DNA from: Bacteroidota bacterium | GTDB taxonomy: Bacteria; Bacteroidota; Rhodothermia; Rhodothermales; Rubricoccaceae | Reading direction: 5' to 3' | NCBI GenBank assembly: GCA_039821555.1 | Contig: JBCBNX010000002.1 | Coordinates: forward strand, 219,444-283,443 | DNA: 64,000 nucleotides | Shown here: positions 36,569 to 45,850 of the stretch, in pieces | How the letters are laid out: each line of letters opens with the position of its first letter | Position numbering within the stretch: the stretch's first letter is position 1 | Made by a program: the position numbers and the translations under genes | Notes under the pieces: generated by a model | The model's input: the letters and a program-made list of their open reading frames with translations, nothing else | Told to the model about the DNA's origin: nothing | Databases searched by the model: none

Positions 36569-38140
36569 CTATGCGAGCGCCTCGGTGCGAGACGACGGCG
36601 TCCAGACTACGGTCGGTACGTCGACCTCAACCGTACGCTCCGTGCGCTCGCCGAAGGCCGCCATCGCGAAGCCGAGCGCGAAGAGCACCTGGAACGGTAA
36701 CGCCGCGTAGACGCCCGTGGCGAGGATCGCCATCAGGCCGAGGCTGCTGTAGACGGCCAGCGTCGCCTCGATCCAGCGGACGCGCACCCGCTTCGAGGAC
36801 CGCACCGGTGCTGGAGCCGCCGCGCTGTCGCCACCCACCTCATCGCCGAGGGCTGCGCCGGCTAGCACCGCAGCAGGCACGCTATCGCCCTGCTTCGGGG
36901 TGCGTACAAAGGCCGACGTTCGCCCGATGAGTGCTTCGAGGACGCCGCGCGTGTTGCTCACGGCCAGCCCGAGCGTGGACGCGAGGAAGAGCGGGAAGGC
37001 CAGCATCCGCCGGAGGGCGTCGGGGTAGAGCGTGTGCTGCGCGAGGAGGTGCGCGGCGGCCACCCCCGCCAGCCCGAGCACGCCGGGGGCCATCAGCGCG
37101 AGTACGGCGTCGCTGACGCCTTGGCCGAGTGCGTGCGCCACGAGCACCAAGGGGTGCGTGAGCGCGGCGAGCAGGATCGCGGGGTAGACGACGCCGCTCG
37201 TCAGGTGCAACAGCGCCTCCGTCTTGGCGGCCCGGGAGAGCGGCGCGCGCCACACGGGTCCCGTGAGCAGCTTCGCGGTTTCGGCTGTGCCCTTCGTCCA
37301 GCGGAACTGCTGCTGCCGCCACGCTGCGAACGTCTCCGGCAGCTCGGCTGCAACCTCGATCGTGCCAACGTATCTGAGCCGCCAGCCGGCCAATTGCGCG
37401 CGGATCGAGAGGTCGAGGTCCTCGGTGAGCGTCGCGGCCCGCCAGCCCCCCGCCTCGTCGATGCAGGCGCGGCGCCACAGCCCGGCGGTCCCATTAAAGT
37501 TGAGGAGCCACCCCGCTGCGCTGCGCACGCCCTGCTCGATGACGAAGTGCGCGTCGAGCAGGAGCGCCTGCGCCCGCGTCAGCCACGACGCCTCCGCGTT
37601 GAGGTGCCCCCAGCGCGCCTGCACGAGCCCGATCTGCGGATCGTCCTTGCCATCACGCTGGAAGCCATCGAGCAGCCGCGTGAGGACGTCGGGCGGCGGC
37701 ACGAAGTCGGCGTCGAAGATGGCGACGTATTCGCCGCGCGCCGTCTTGAGGCCCTCGGCCAGAGCACCCGCCTTGAAGCCGCTCCGGTCGGTGCGGTGGA
37801 GGTGCTGGATGTCGACGCCGCGATCCTGCCAGTAGGCCACGCGCCGAGCCACGAGGGCACGCGTCTCGTCCGCCGAGTCGTCGAGCACCTGGATGTCGAG
37901 GCGGTCGGCGGGGTAGTCGAACTGCGCGCAGGCATCGATGAGGCGCTCGGCGACGGCGCGCTCGTTGTAGAGCGGGAGCTGCACCGTGATCGTCGGCCAA
38001 GCCGTGCGTGGCGAGCGTATGGGCTGTGCGGAGCGCTGTCCCTCCTCACGGGCAAAGCGCCACGCCAGGGCGAGGTGGTTCAGCCCGTAGACGAGCAGCA
38101 CCCCAAGGGCGAGCGCGTAAAGAACGGCAACGACGAGCAC
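36569..38140 (-). CDS. Membrane-bound family 2 glycosyltransferase
   Basis: A 523-residue processive-type glycosyltransferase. One N-terminal membrane helix precedes a GT2 catalytic domain with ITVQLPLYNERAVAERLIDA, VLDDSADETR, the DAD metal site (AIFDADFVPPPDVL), TEDLDLSIRAQLAGWR and the QxxRW motif in QQQFRWTKG; four or so C-terminal helices follow. This architecture matches cellulose-synthase-like beta-glucan/glucomannan synthases. No cellulose accessory genes are adjacent. It lies 150 bp downstream of lptE on the same strand. Confidence 0.85.
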   Translation of the reverse strand: MLVVAVLYALALGVLLVYGLNHLALAWRFAREEGQRSAQPIRSPRTAWPTITVQLPLYNERAVAERLIDACAQFDYPADRLDIQVLDDSADETRALVARRVAYWQDRGVDIQHLHRTDRSGFKAGALAEGLKTARGEYVAIFDADFVPPPDVLTRLLDGFQRDGKDDPQIGLVQARWGHLNAEASWLTRAQALLLDAHFVIEQGVRSAAGWLLNFNGTAGLWRRACIDEAGGWRAATLTEDLDLSIRAQLAGWRLRYVGTIEVAAELPETFAAWRQQQFRWTKGTAETAKLLTGPVWRAPLSRAAKTEALLHLTSGVVYPAILLAALTHPLVLVAHALGQGVSDAVLALMAPGVLGLAGVAAAHLLAQHTLYPDALRRMLAFPLFLASTLGLAVSNTRGVLEALIGRTSAFVRTPKQGDSVPAAVLAGAALGDEVGGDSAAAPAPVRSSKRVRVRWIEATLAVYSSLGLMAILATGVYAALPFQVLFALGFAMAAFGERTERTVEVDVPTVVWTPSSRTEALA

Positions 38141-38290
38141 AGACGGACGGTGGTGGACGAGACAACGCTAGGATCGCACTTCGCGCGCGGAATCCCAACG
38201 GCTCCCGCGAAAACCCACGAAGCCTTCGACGCGCCCACACGGCGAGAGCTTACCTCGGTCGCCTGCCCAGAGGAGACAATGTGCGCGCCC

Positions 38291-38845
38291 CTACCAGTCC
38301 GACGCGGACGCGATAAAGATCTCCTCGGCGATCTGTTCGAGCACGGCGCGCGCCGCCTCCGTCTCCCCGTCGAGTCCCTCGGCCGGATCATATTCGACCG
38401 TGAACGAGAAGCTGCGGGCCAACTGCTCCACGTCTTCGACGCGGTCCGTGTAGACGGCCCGGACGCTGATCGAGACGCTGTTGAGCGCGGCGACTTCGTT
38501 GCCGGTGACGGCGGTGGGGCGATTGCTGTAGCGCTCGATCGTGGTGAGGAGCACCGCGTCAGCGCTGGCCTCGTCCTCCACGAAGTCGAGGCGGGTCTGC
38601 TGGACGAAGCGGTCGAAGAGGAAGTCGGTCAGTTCCTGGTCCATCGTCGCCGGGCCGCCGGACGACTGGTCGGCCGCAAGCGGGATGGCCACCGTGTCGA
38701 TGTAGTCAGGAATCGACGCGCCCGAGAAGCTGTAGATGCCGCACGCGAAGTGCGAAGTGAGAAGGAGGAAGGAGGAAGTGAGAGCAAGGATGAAGTGCCG
38801 AACTCGTCTCCGAAGACTTCTTACTTCTAACTTTCTACTTCCCAC
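38291..38845 (-). CDS. lptE: LptE-like outer-membrane assembly lipoprotein
   Basis: A 184-residue envelope protein resembling the LptE component that plugs LptD during lipopolysaccharide insertion: a short leader and cysteine (FAC at residue 35), then CGIYSFSGASIPDYIDTVAI and QELTDFLFDRFVQQTRLDFV. The GTG at 38845 is the start: AGGAGG lies 6 nt upstream and the stop of the activator gene ends 1 nt before it (TGA-A-GTG). The lipobox is not canonical. The leader (residues 1-10 and about 17-33) is encoded by two heptamer arrays, so a single unit gain or loss would frameshift it. Confidence 0.78.
   Translation of the reverse strand: MGSRKLEVRSLRRRVRHFILALTSSFLLLTSHFACGIYSFSGASIPDYIDTVAIPLAADQSSGGPATMDQELTDFLFDRFVQQTRLDFVEDEASADAVLLTTIERYSNRPTAVTGNEVAALNSVSISVRAVYTDRVEDVEQLARSFSFTVEYDPAEGLDGETEAARAVLEQIAEEIFIASASDW
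38747..38795. repeat. Heptamer array encoding the lptE hydrophobic leader
   Basis: Seven consecutive units: GAAGTGC, GAAGTGA, GAAGGAG, GAAGGAG, GAAGTGA, GAGCAAG, GATGAAG. Read on the minus strand they encode most of the signal-peptide core FILALTSSFLLLTSHF. They form an inverted pair with 38816-38857. Confidence 0.85.
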
Positions 38846-38857
38846 TTCAAACCTCCT
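38816..38857. repeat. Heptamer array carrying the lptE ribosome-binding site and start
   Basis: Six consecutive units: ACTTCTT, ACTTCTA, ACTTTCT, ACTTCCC, ACTTCAA, ACCTCCT. On the minus strand the last unit is the AGGAGGT Shine-Dalgarno, the next holds the stop of the activator gene, and the GTG start of lptE follows. Confidence 0.88.
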
Positions 38858-40232
38858 CGATCTCTTTGATTTTGCGGTAGAGCGTGCGCTCCGAGATGCC
38901 GAGCGCCTCGGCGGTACGGCGGCGGTTGCCCTCGAAGCGGCGCAGCGCCTCGGCAATCAGCGCGTGCTCGACGGCCTCCATGGTGGGCAAGTCGGAGTCG
39001 GGGTCGAGGACCAGTCCAGGAGCGAGCGCGTCGTCCGCGCCGTTCACCTCAGCATCAGCCTCGTCGACCTCCTCGAAGCGGGCGTAGGTGCTGTCCGTGT
39101 CCGTGAAGGCCGCCACATCGATCTCGGTGGCAAAGCGGCCTGGGGTCTCAGCCGTGGAAGGTAGCTCCGTCGGTGCCTCGTCGAAGTCGGCGTCGGCAAT
39201 GGTGGGCGCGGGCGGCAGGGCGGGGGGCGCGTAGGCGGGCGGATAGGCAGCCGCCGGGAAGTCGCCGCCAAACCCTTCGGTGGGGAAGCCGCCGGGGAAG
39301 TCGCCTGCGCCACGCACAAAGCGCTGAAACATGGCGCGCAGTTCGCGCACTTCGAGGCGCAGGTCGAGGAGCGCACGGTAGAGGAGGCCCCGCTCATAGG
39401 CCTCGGACTCGCTCTCCGGCGCGCGGTGCGGCGTCAGGCTGCGCTCGGCCGTCACACCGCGCAGCAGCGGCCGCAGCGTGTCGGCATCGACGCGGGTGCC
39501 GGGCACGAGCACGACGGCCTGCTCGGCGACGTTGCGGAGTTCGCGCACGTTGCCGGGCCAGTTGTAGCGCACGAGCAGTTCGCGGGCCTCATCGGAAAGA
39601 CGGCGCGTCTGGGCGTTGTACTGCTGTGTGAACCGGTGCAGGAAGTGGTCGAAGAGCGGCAGGATGTCCTCGCGGCGTTCCCGCAACGAAGGAATCTGGA
39701 TGACGACCGTCGAGAGGCGGTAGTAGAGGTCCTCGCGGAAGTCGCCGCGCCGGACCGACTCTGCCAGGTTCTTGTTGGTCGCCGCCACCACGCGGGCGTT
39801 GGTCGTCTGCACCTGGCTCGACCCGACGCGGCTGAACTGTCCCGTCTCCAGCACGCGCAGTAGCCGCACCTGCGCCTGCGTCGGCATCTCGCCGATTTCA
39901 TCGAGGAAGATGGTGCCCCCGTTCGCCTCCTCGAAGAAGCCCGTCCGCTGGCTCGTCGCGCCCGTGTACGCGCCCTTCTCCGCGCCAAACAGTTCGCTCT
40001 CGATCAGCCCCTCGGGAATCGCCCCGCAGTTGACGACCACGAGCGACTTGTGCCGCCGACTCGACAGCGCGTGTACGGCCTGCGCGAGGAGTTCTTTGCC
40101 GACGCCGCTCTCGCCTTCGAGGAGCACCGTGATCTCGGTGCGCGCGACCTGCCGGATGCGGTCCACGACTCGGCGCATGCCGTCGGAGTCGCCGAGGATA
40201 CCGAAGCGTTCGCGAAAGGCTTCGCGGTCCAT
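38847..40232 (-). CDS. Sigma-54-type AAA+ transcriptional activator with Fis HTH
   Basis: A 461-residue regulator consisting of a central AAA+ domain from the N-terminus (Walker [17 protein letters not shown] near residue 38, GAYTGA loop near 87, Walker [14 protein letters not shown] near 105, [13 protein letters not shown]), a long acidic/proline-rich linker (about 290-420) and a C-terminal Fis-type helix-turn-helix ([20 protein letters not shown]). It lacks a receiver or other N-terminal sensory domain, so control may be through partner proteins or expression level. The GAYTGA variant is known in functional members. It overlaps the lptE translation start. Confidence 0.9.
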   Translation of the reverse strand: MDREAFRERFGILGDSDGMRRVVDRIRQVARTEITVLLEGESGVGKELLAQAVHALSSRRHKSLVVVNCGAIPEGLIESELFGAEKGAYTGATSQRTGFFEEANGGTIFLDEIGEMPTQAQVRLLRVLETGQFSRVGSSQVQTTNARVVAATNKNLAESVRRGDFREDLYYRLSTVVIQIPSLRERREDILPLFDHFLHRFTQQYNAQTRRLSDEARELLVRYNWPGNVRELRNVAEQAVVLVPGTRVDADTLRPLLRGVTAERSLTPHRAPESESEAYERGLLYRALLDLRLEVRELRAMFQRFVRGAGDFPGGFPTEGFGGDFPAAAYPPAYAPPALPPAPTIADADFDEAPTELPSTAETPGRFATEIDVAAFTDTDSTYARFEEVDEADAEVNGADDALAPGLVLDPDSDLPTMEAVEHALIAEALRRFEGNRRRTAEALGISERTLYRKIKEIEEV

Positions 40233-40390
40233 GCTGGGGGAGGAGGAAGAGACTGACGAAGTGGCAGGTGCGGTCTACGGAGCCGTCGCCGGGTTGATCC
40301 CCGTGCTTACTGTATGTCAAAGCCGCAGTGAACCGGCTGCATGCCTTCGGGTACACTGGTCGTAGTGCTTCACGTCCACCCGTTCGACCT

Positions 40391-40975
40391 ATGCCCGTCG
40401 CGCCTGCCGTCACGCTCCGCATGACACCGGAGGAGTACTTCGCCTGGGAAGAGACGCAGGTGGAGAAACACGAATACGTCCACGGCGAAGTCTTTCCCAT
40501 GTCTGGAGATACCCGCAACCACGCGCTCATCCCTGCCAACTTTATCGCGGCACTCGTTCCGCTGCTACGAGGCACCGGCTGCCGAGTGTTTAGCAGCGAC
40601 CTTCGTATTCAGATTCACGACGACCGCTACACCTACCCGGACCTCTCGGTCGTCTGCGGCCCCGAGCAATACCGCACGGGTCGACAGACTACGCTTCTCA
40701 ACCCGACGCTGATCGTGGAGGTCCTTTCCGACTCTACGGCCGAGTACGACCGCGGCGAGAAGTTCGAAGCCTACCGACAGGTCGCATCGCTGCGTGAATA
40801 CGTGCTTGTTGCACAAGACCGCCGCCACGTCGAACTCTTCCGCAAGGAACCCGCAGGCGGCGACGGCGCGGACCGCTGGGTGCTCTACGAGTTCGCCGGT
40901 GACGATACGCTCACGCTTGCCTCGGTCAGTGCCGAAGTATCGATGGCGGCGCTGTACGAGGGCGTCGAGGTGTAG
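40391..40975 (+). CDS. Uma2 family (DUF820) restriction-endonuclease-fold protein
   Basis: A 194-residue Uma2 family protein: MTPEEYFAWEETQVEKHEYV with the conserved start, GEVFPMSGDTRNHALI, then the catalytic-type core YPDLSVVCGPEQY and NPTLIVEVLSDSTAEYDRGE with KFEAYRQVASLREYVLV. It is a typical full-length member, distinct in sequence from the one at 25155. The ATG at 40391 is used. The next gene starts 2 bp after its stop. Confidence 0.88.
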   Translation: MPVAPAVTLRMTPEEYFAWEETQVEKHEYVHGEVFPMSGDTRNHALIPANFIAALVPLLRGTGCRVFSSDLRIQIHDDRYTYPDLSVVCGPEQYRTGRQTTLLNPTLIVEVLSDSTAEYDRGEKFEAYRQVASLREYVLVAQDRRHVELFRKEPAGGDGADRWVLYEFAGDDTLTLASVSAEVSMAALYEGVEV

Positions 40976-40977
40976 AC

Positions 40978-41376
40978 ATGGAGGAAGCGCCAAACTTCGA
41001 TCTCGATGGATGGCGAAACGCCCTGCTCATAGAGGCGAGCGATGCCAACGAGTGCTTCTCGCACGCAGTCAATTACCTTCGCCACGATGACCCGACCATA
41101 GGAATCGACGAGTTGTACCGCCGCGTGCGTGTACTTATGCGGAGCCTTACAGTAGATGGGCTTCTCGGTGTCGTTGAGGTTCAGTGTCGCGACACCGACA
41201 GCGTAGGCTACCGCGAGCTAGTGAGTGAGGATGTTCTTCCCCTAGAAGCTGCGCTCAAGATGATCGATCGCCCGGAGGTCTACCACCGCGATCACACGGC
41301 AACCCACCGATTCTACGAGTTGGCCACGACCTTGCGAGGCGAGCGCTATCTGGACCAATTGCACTGGTCCTCGTAA
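40978..41376 (+). CDS. Hypothetical protein
   Basis: A 132-residue soluble protein with an acidic N-terminus (MEEAPNFDLDGWRNALLIEA). Composition and motifs give no family. G+C is lower than in surrounding genes. It is nearly contiguous with the Uma2 gene (2 bp gap), so the two may form a small acquired pair. Confidence 0.55.
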   Translation: MEEAPNFDLDGWRNALLIEASDANECFSHAVNYLRHDDPTIGIDELYRRVRVLMRSLTVDGLLGVVEVQCRDTDSVGYRELVSEDVLPLEAALKMIDRPEVYHRDHTATHRFYELATTLRGERYLDQLHWSS

Positions 41377-41388
41377 ACACGACCGCAC

Positions 41389-42867
41389 TTACACCACAAC
41401 CACGGGAACGCCCTCCGCGAGCGTAGTCGCGCCGAGGTAGTCGCCGAAGAGCGTGGCGGAGGTGCAGCCAGTGATCTCGACGGCCACGTAGTCACCCTTC
41501 TGGATGCCAGCGGGGCGGTCGAAGACGACCATGTGATTCGAGTCGGTGCGCCCGCGCAGCTGGTCGTCCGAGCGACGCGAGGTGCCTTCGACGAGGATGA
41601 CCTCGCGGCGGCCGACGCGGAGCTCGTTGAGCGCGCGGCTGTGCTCGTTCTGGAGCGCGATGATCTCGCTCAGGCGCGCCTTCTTGACGGCCTCGGGCAC
41701 GTTGTCCTCGTATTTCCGCGCGGCGTACGTGTCGGGCCGCTCGGAGTAGGCGAACATGAACGCGTGGTCGTAGCGCACGGCCTCCATGAGCGAGAGCGTG
41801 TCGGCGTGCTCGGCGTCGGTCTCGTCGCAGAAGCCCGCGATGATGTCGGTGGAGAAGGCGATGTCGGGGACGATGGCGCGGGCGCGCTCGATGAGACTGA
41901 GGTACTGCTCGCGCGTGTAGGTCCGCCGCATCCGCCGGAGCACGTCGGTGTTGCCGTGCTGGACCGGGAGGTGGATGAAGTCGCAGACCGTCGGGCGCTC
42001 GCGGTGGACGTGCAGCAGGTCGTCCGAGCAGTCCTTCGGGTGGCTGGTGGAATAGCGAATCCGAAGCTCGGGGCTGAGCAGGCTGATGCGGTAGAGCAGC
42101 TCGGCAAAGTCGACCGCCGCGCCGTCGTGCTCGACGCGGTACGAGTTCACGTTCTGGCCGAGGACCGTCACCTCCTTGTAGCCCGCGTCGACGAGTTGGC
42201 CGACCTCGGAGAGGATGCTCGTGACGGGGCGGCTGCGCTCGCGCCCGCGCGTGAACGGCACGACGCAGAACGCGCACATGTTGTCGCACCCGCGCATGAT
42301 CGAGACGAACGCCGAGACGCCGTTGGTGTCATAGCGGACGGGCGCGAGGTCGGCGTAGGTCTCCTCGCGGGAAAGCTGCACGTTCACGCCCGCCTGCCCG
42401 GTCTCGTCGGCCTGCCGGACGAGGCGCGGGAGGTCGCGGTAGGCGTCCGGCCCCACGACCACGTCGACGAGCTTCTCCTGTTCGAGGAGCTTCTTGCGCA
42501 GCCGCTCGGCCATGCACCCAAGCACGCCGATGGTGAGGTCGGGCCGCTCCTTGACCTTTTTCGCGCGGAACTTGGCGAGGCGGCCCCGGACGCGGTCCTC
42601 CGCCTTCTCGCGAATCGCGCACGTGTTGATGAGGACGACGTCGGCCTCGTCCTCGCGGTCCGTCAGCCCGAAGCCGTCCTGCAACAGTAGCGACGCCACG
42701 ACCTCGGAGTCGGCCACGTTCATCTGGCAGCCGTACGTCTCGATGTAGACGCGCCGCCCGTTAGCGCCGTCCTGCGACGCCACCGTTTTAGGCGCATCGA
42801 TGTTTGCATTCGCGTCGGGCGCGGACGAGACGGGTTGAAGGACGTCGAGGTCGGAGATCGGCTGCAT
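41389..42867 (-). CDS. miaB: tRNA-2-methylthio-N6-dimethylallyladenosine synthase
   Basis: A 492-residue radical-SAM methylthiotransferase modifying A37 of tRNAs. The UPF0004 domain ([50 protein letters not shown]) is followed by the radical SAM CxxxCxxC in [19 protein letters not shown] and a TRAM domain ([10 protein letters not shown]...DYVAVEITG). The first about 38 residues precede the conserved domain and may be non-essential, so a later start is possible. Confidence 0.95.
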   Translation of the reverse strand: MQPISDLDVLQPVSSAPDANANIDAPKTVASQDGANGRRVYIETYGCQMNVADSEVVASLLLQDGFGLTDREDEADVVLINTCAIREKAEDRVRGRLAKFRAKKVKERPDLTIGVLGCMAERLRKKLLEQEKLVDVVVGPDAYRDLPRLVRQADETGQAGVNVQLSREETYADLAPVRYDTNGVSAFVSIMRGCDNMCAFCVVPFTRGRERSRPVTSILSEVGQLVDAGYKEVTVLGQNVNSYRVEHDGAAVDFAELLYRISLLSPELRIRYSTSHPKDCSDDLLHVHRERPTVCDFIHLPVQHGNTDVLRRMRRTYTREQYLSLIERARAIVPDIAFSTDIIAGFCDETDAEHADTLSLMEAVRYDHAFMFAYSERPDTYAARKYEDNVPEAVKKARLSEIIALQNEHSRALNELRVGRREVILVEGTSRRSDDQLRGRTDSNHMVVFDRPAGIQKGDYVAVEITGCTSATLFGDYLGATTLAEGVPVVVV

Positions 42868-42945
42868 GGCAATCGGAGTTGCAGGACGAGAAGCGCCGCA
42901 GAGGCTCGGGGCAATTCCTCAATCCGAGCACCTACGTTCCTATGT

Positions 42946-43028
42946 GTCATGCTGAACTTGATTCAGCATCTCAGCAGTGCCCCGTGCACGCTCAATCGTC
43001 AGAGATCCTGAACCAAGTTCAGGATGAC
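42946..43028. repeat. 83-bp inverted element with GTCAT/ATGAC ends
   Basis: The arms at 42946-42972 and 43002-43028 match as inverted repeats in 24 of 27 positions. Each arm is itself a small hairpin (TGCTGAACTTGATTCAGCA; TCCTGAACCAAGTTCAGGA). It is non-coding and lies between miaB and the toxin-antitoxin promoter. Confidence 0.85.
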
Positions 43029-43117
43029 AAATCTGGAGGGATCTGAGCATTTGGGCCAAGAAGTGCAAAGTACGGCGCTTTCGGGCGCAGGCTCCGCAAG
43101 AAATGTGTGGAGCAGAC

Positions 43118-43148
43118 TTGACGCTCAAATATCTCAAATGTACATTTG
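43118..43148 (+). promoter_or_regulatory. Bacteroidota-type promoter of the toxin-antitoxin operon
   Basis: TTG at 43118-43120 and TACATTTG at 43141-43148 match the Bacteroidota promoter (TTG, then TAnnTTTG) with a 20-bp spacer. The -7 element lies inside the palindrome 43133-43150. The transcription start would be near 43155, about 45 bp before the antitoxin GTG. Confidence 0.65.
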
Positions 43149-43150
43149 AG
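43133..43150. promoter_or_regulatory. Putative autoregulatory operator palindrome
   Basis: CTCAAATGTACATTTGAG is a perfect 18-bp palindrome covering the -7 element. An extra half-site GCTCAAAT sits at 43123-43130. This fits the known repression of type II operons by Phd/YefM-like antitoxins or their complexes. Confidence 0.7.
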
Positions 43151-43201
43151 CTTACTCACGATTACCCTGCTTCTAGCGATCCTGCACAACCGACTCTGTT
43201 C

Positions 43202-43459
43202 GTGTCTACCATCACCACTGTAGACGCGCGCAACCAGTTCTCCGACATCCTGAACCGCGCCGCCTACGGGCGCGAGCACGTGGTCCTCACCCGCCGAGGT
43301 AAGGAGATCGCTGCGTTGATTCCGATGGAGCACCTCCAGATTCTGGAGCAGGTCCTGGCGAAGCTGGAAGACGATCTCGACCTCGCGGAAGCGCTCCGCG
43401 TGCTCGACGACGAGGGCGATGAGGTTTTGGAGTGGGAGGAGGTCGCGCGCGATCTCTAA
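43202..43459 (+). CDS. Phd/YefM-type antitoxin
   Basis: An 85-residue antitoxin. The N-terminal DNA-binding fold STITTVDARNQFSDILNRAA followed by REHVVLTRRGKEIAALIPME is characteristic of Phd/YefM. The acidic C-terminal half (LEDDLDLAEALRVLDDEGDE) would bind the toxin. The GTG at 43202 gives this fit; upstream in-frame sequence runs into the operator. It is 9 bp from the toxin gene. Confidence 0.88.
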   Translation: MSTITTVDARNQFSDILNRAAYGREHVVLTRRGKEIAALIPMEHLQILEQVLAKLEDDLDLAEALRVLDDEGDEVLEWEEVARDL

Positions 43460-43468
43460 CACCGCCCC

Positions 43469-43786
43469 ATGTCTGACTACTCCGTCTCCGTCAAGCGGAG
43501 TGCGGCCAAGACGCTCAAGAAGCTGCCGATGCCCTATCGGAAGCGTCTCAAGGCTGCCATCGACGCGCTCGCCGAGGAGCCGCGTCCCCACGGTCACAAG
43601 GTTCTCGACACCGGTAAACAGACCTACCGCATTCGCATCGGCCCGTATCGCCTGGTCTACCAGATCCAGGACGCGCGGCTCACGATCCTCGTCGTGAAAA
43701 TCGCGGACCGAAAGGAGGTCTACCAGCGCCTCAACGAGCTACTGCGCCGCATCGACCCGCCGAGCGAGCCGGACGCGTCTCCGTAA
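43469..43786 (+). CDS. RelE/ParE-family toxin
   Basis: A 105-residue toxin of the RelE superfamily: YSVSVKRSAAKTLKKLPMPY, KVLDTGKQTYRIRIGPYRLV and YQIQDARLTILVVKIADRKE show the typical strand order and basic residues. RelE members cleave mRNA at the ribosome; ParE members inhibit gyrase. The YRIRIGPYRLVYQI pattern favours RelE. It is paired with the antitoxin immediately upstream. Confidence 0.9.
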   Translation: MSDYSVSVKRSAAKTLKKLPMPYRKRLKAAIDALAEEPRPHGHKVLDTGKQTYRIRIGPYRLVYQIQDARLTILVVKIADRKEVYQRLNELLRRIDPPSEPDASP

Positions 43787-43811
43787 TCCGAGCTATTAAC
43801 GTCGCCTACGA

Positions 43812-45599
43812 TTACACCTCGCCCTCGACGGGGAGGCGGGCGGAGGCGCGGCGGACGGGGCGGGTGCGGCTCGGCGCGCGCGGGGCGGCGAGTTCGCCCT
43901 CGGCCTCGGCGTGGCGGATGGCGGCAGCGAGGAACGCCACGAAGAGCGGGTGCGGCGTCTCGACGGTCGTCTTGTACTCGGGGTGAAACTGCACGCCGAC
44001 GAACCACGGGTGCTGCTCGGGGGGCAGCTCGATGATCTCGACGAGGTCGCGCTTCGGGTTGACGCCGGCGAAGCGCATGCCGTGCTCGCGCAGCTTGTAG
44101 CGCAGGGCGTTGTTGACCTCAAAGCGGTGGCGGTGGCGCTCCTGGATCGTCTCCTCGTTGTAGATCGTCCGGACGCGCGCGCCCTCGTCGAGGTAGCAGG
44201 AGTAGTTGCCGAGGCGCATCGTGCCGCCCTTCGCGGTGATGCCCTTCTGCTCGGCCATGAGGCCGATGACGGGGTAGGGGCTCTCGGGGTCGAATTCGGT
44301 GGAGTTGGCGCTGTCCCAGCCGCAGACGTGCCGCGCGAACTCGACGACGGCCATCTGCATTCCGAGGCAGATGCCGAAGAACGGCACGCCCTGCTCGCGG
44401 GCGTAGCGCACAGCCTCGATCTTGCCCTCGATGCCGCGGTCGCCGAAGCCGGGCGCCACGAGGATGCCCGCCACGTCGCCGAGCAACTCGCCGACGTTCT
44501 CGGCGCTGACCTTCTCGGAGTGGACGAGCTTGACCTCGACCTGCATCTGGTGCGCGGCTCCAGCGAGGATGAAGCTCTCCGAGATCGACTTGTAGGCGTC
44601 CTGGTGCTCGACGTACTTCCCGACAAGCGCCACGCGGACCTTGCTCTCCGGGTTCTTGAGCCGCCGCAGGAAGTCGACCCAGCCGTCGAGGTTGGGCTCG
44701 GCGAGGACGCGGTCGTTGGCCTCGGCGTACTCGGTCAGGCCGAGGCGCTCGATCACCACGTCGTCGAAGTTCTGCTCGCGCAGGAGCAGCGGCACCTCGT
44801 AGATCGACTCGGCGTCGAGCGACTGGATGACCGCACGCGGCTCGACGTTGCAGAAGAGCGCGATTTTGCGACGGATGCTGTCGTCGAGCGGGTGCTCGGT
44901 ACGGCAGACGAGGAAGTCGGGCTGGAGGCCGTAACCCTGGAGTTGCTTGACGGAGTGCTGCGTCGGCTTCGTCTTGAGTTCGCCTGCGGCGGCGAGGTAG
45001 GGGATCAGCGTCAGGTGGACGAGCGACGCGTTGTGGCGACCCACTTCGAGCGCAAACTGCCGGATCGCTTCGAGGTAGGGCAGGCTCTCGATGTCGCCCG
45101 CGGTGCCACCGATCTCCGTGATGACGACGTCGTAGTTGCCGGTGTCGCCGAGGGCGCGCATCCACGCCTTGATCTCGTCGATGACGTGCGGGACCACCTG
45201 AACGGTCTTACCGAGGTACTCGCCTGCGCGCTCCTTCTGGATCACGCCCGAGTAGACACGGCCCGTCGTGACGTTGTTGGCCTGCGTGGTCTCGCGGCCG
45301 AGGAAGCGCTCGTAGTGCCCGAGGTCGAGGTCCGTCTCCGCGCCGTCCTTGGTGACGTAGACCTCGCCGTGCTCGTAGGGGTTCATCGTCCCCGCGTCCA
45401 CGTTGATGTACGGGTCGAACTTCTGGACCGTGACGCGCAGGCCGCGCGCTTCGAGCAGGCGTCCCAGCGACGCTGAGATGATGCCCTTGCCGAGCGACGA
45501 CGTGACGCCGCCGGTGACGAAGAGGTACTTCGTGTGGGGGGGGGCGCCCTCAGGCGAGGGCACACGGCCGGGGGCGGTAGCGGTCGGGAGCGTAGGCAC
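43812..45599 (-). CDS. pyrG: CTP synthase
   Basis: A 595-residue enzyme making CTP from UTP, ATP and glutamine. The N-terminal amidoligase domain has FVTGGVTSSLGKGIISASLG and FDPYINVDAGTMNPYEHGEV; the C-terminal class I glutamine amidotransferase has the nucleophile in FFGICLGMQMAVVEFA and the His-Glu in VQFHPEYKTT. A C-terminal extension of about 30 Ala/Arg/Pro-rich residues is unusual. GTG at 45599 is used; GTG at 45563 would give a 12-residue shorter form closer to the usual start. Confidence 0.95.
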   Translation of the reverse strand: MPTLPTATAPGRVPSPEGAPPHTKYLFVTGGVTSSLGKGIISASLGRLLEARGLRVTVQKFDPYINVDAGTMNPYEHGEVYVTKDGAETDLDLGHYERFLGRETTQANNVTTGRVYSGVIQKERAGEYLGKTVQVVPHVIDEIKAWMRALGDTGNYDVVITEIGGTAGDIESLPYLEAIRQFALEVGRHNASLVHLTLIPYLAAAGELKTKPTQHSVKQLQGYGLQPDFLVCRTEHPLDDSIRRKIALFCNVEPRAVIQSLDAESIYEVPLLLREQNFDDVVIERLGLTEYAEANDRVLAEPNLDGWVDFLRRLKNPESKVRVALVGKYVEHQDAYKSISESFILAGAAHQMQVEVKLVHSEKVSAENVGELLGDVAGILVAPGFGDRGIEGKIEAVRYAREQGVPFFGICLGMQMAVVEFARHVCGWDSANSTEFDPESPYPVIGLMAEQKGITAKGGTMRLGNYSCYLDEGARVRTIYNEETIQERHRHRFEVNNALRYKLREHGMRFAGVNPKRDLVEIIELPPEQHPWFVGVQFHPEYKTTVETPHPLFVAFLAAAIRHAEAEGELAAPRAPSRTRPVRRASARLPVEGEV

Positions 45600-45850
45600 G
45601 GCGGGGTACGGCTGGCAGCGGTCAGGGACGGGCAGGCGACCCGCGCCGGGTGCGGGTCCACGCAATCTAACCTGCTCCCTTCGGCCCGCCAACCGCCCGT
45701 GCTCGAAATGCTCGTCCACCCGAGGCGAAGTGTCCGCGAAGGGGGTACACGGTGACGATACCGCTCTCAATCCGGGGGAGATCGCGACTTTATCTAGCCC
45801 AGCGTCAGTGCTTCGGTGATTCCGTACCTCCGTGCTTCAGAGGCCGCTCG

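Larger units (their letters stand above)
42868..43201. other. Intergenic region between miaB and the toxin-antitoxin pair
   Basis: A 334-bp spacer holding the inverted element at 42946-43028 and the toxin-antitoxin promoter/operator at 43118-43150. No gene is visible in the remainder. Confidence 0.6.
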
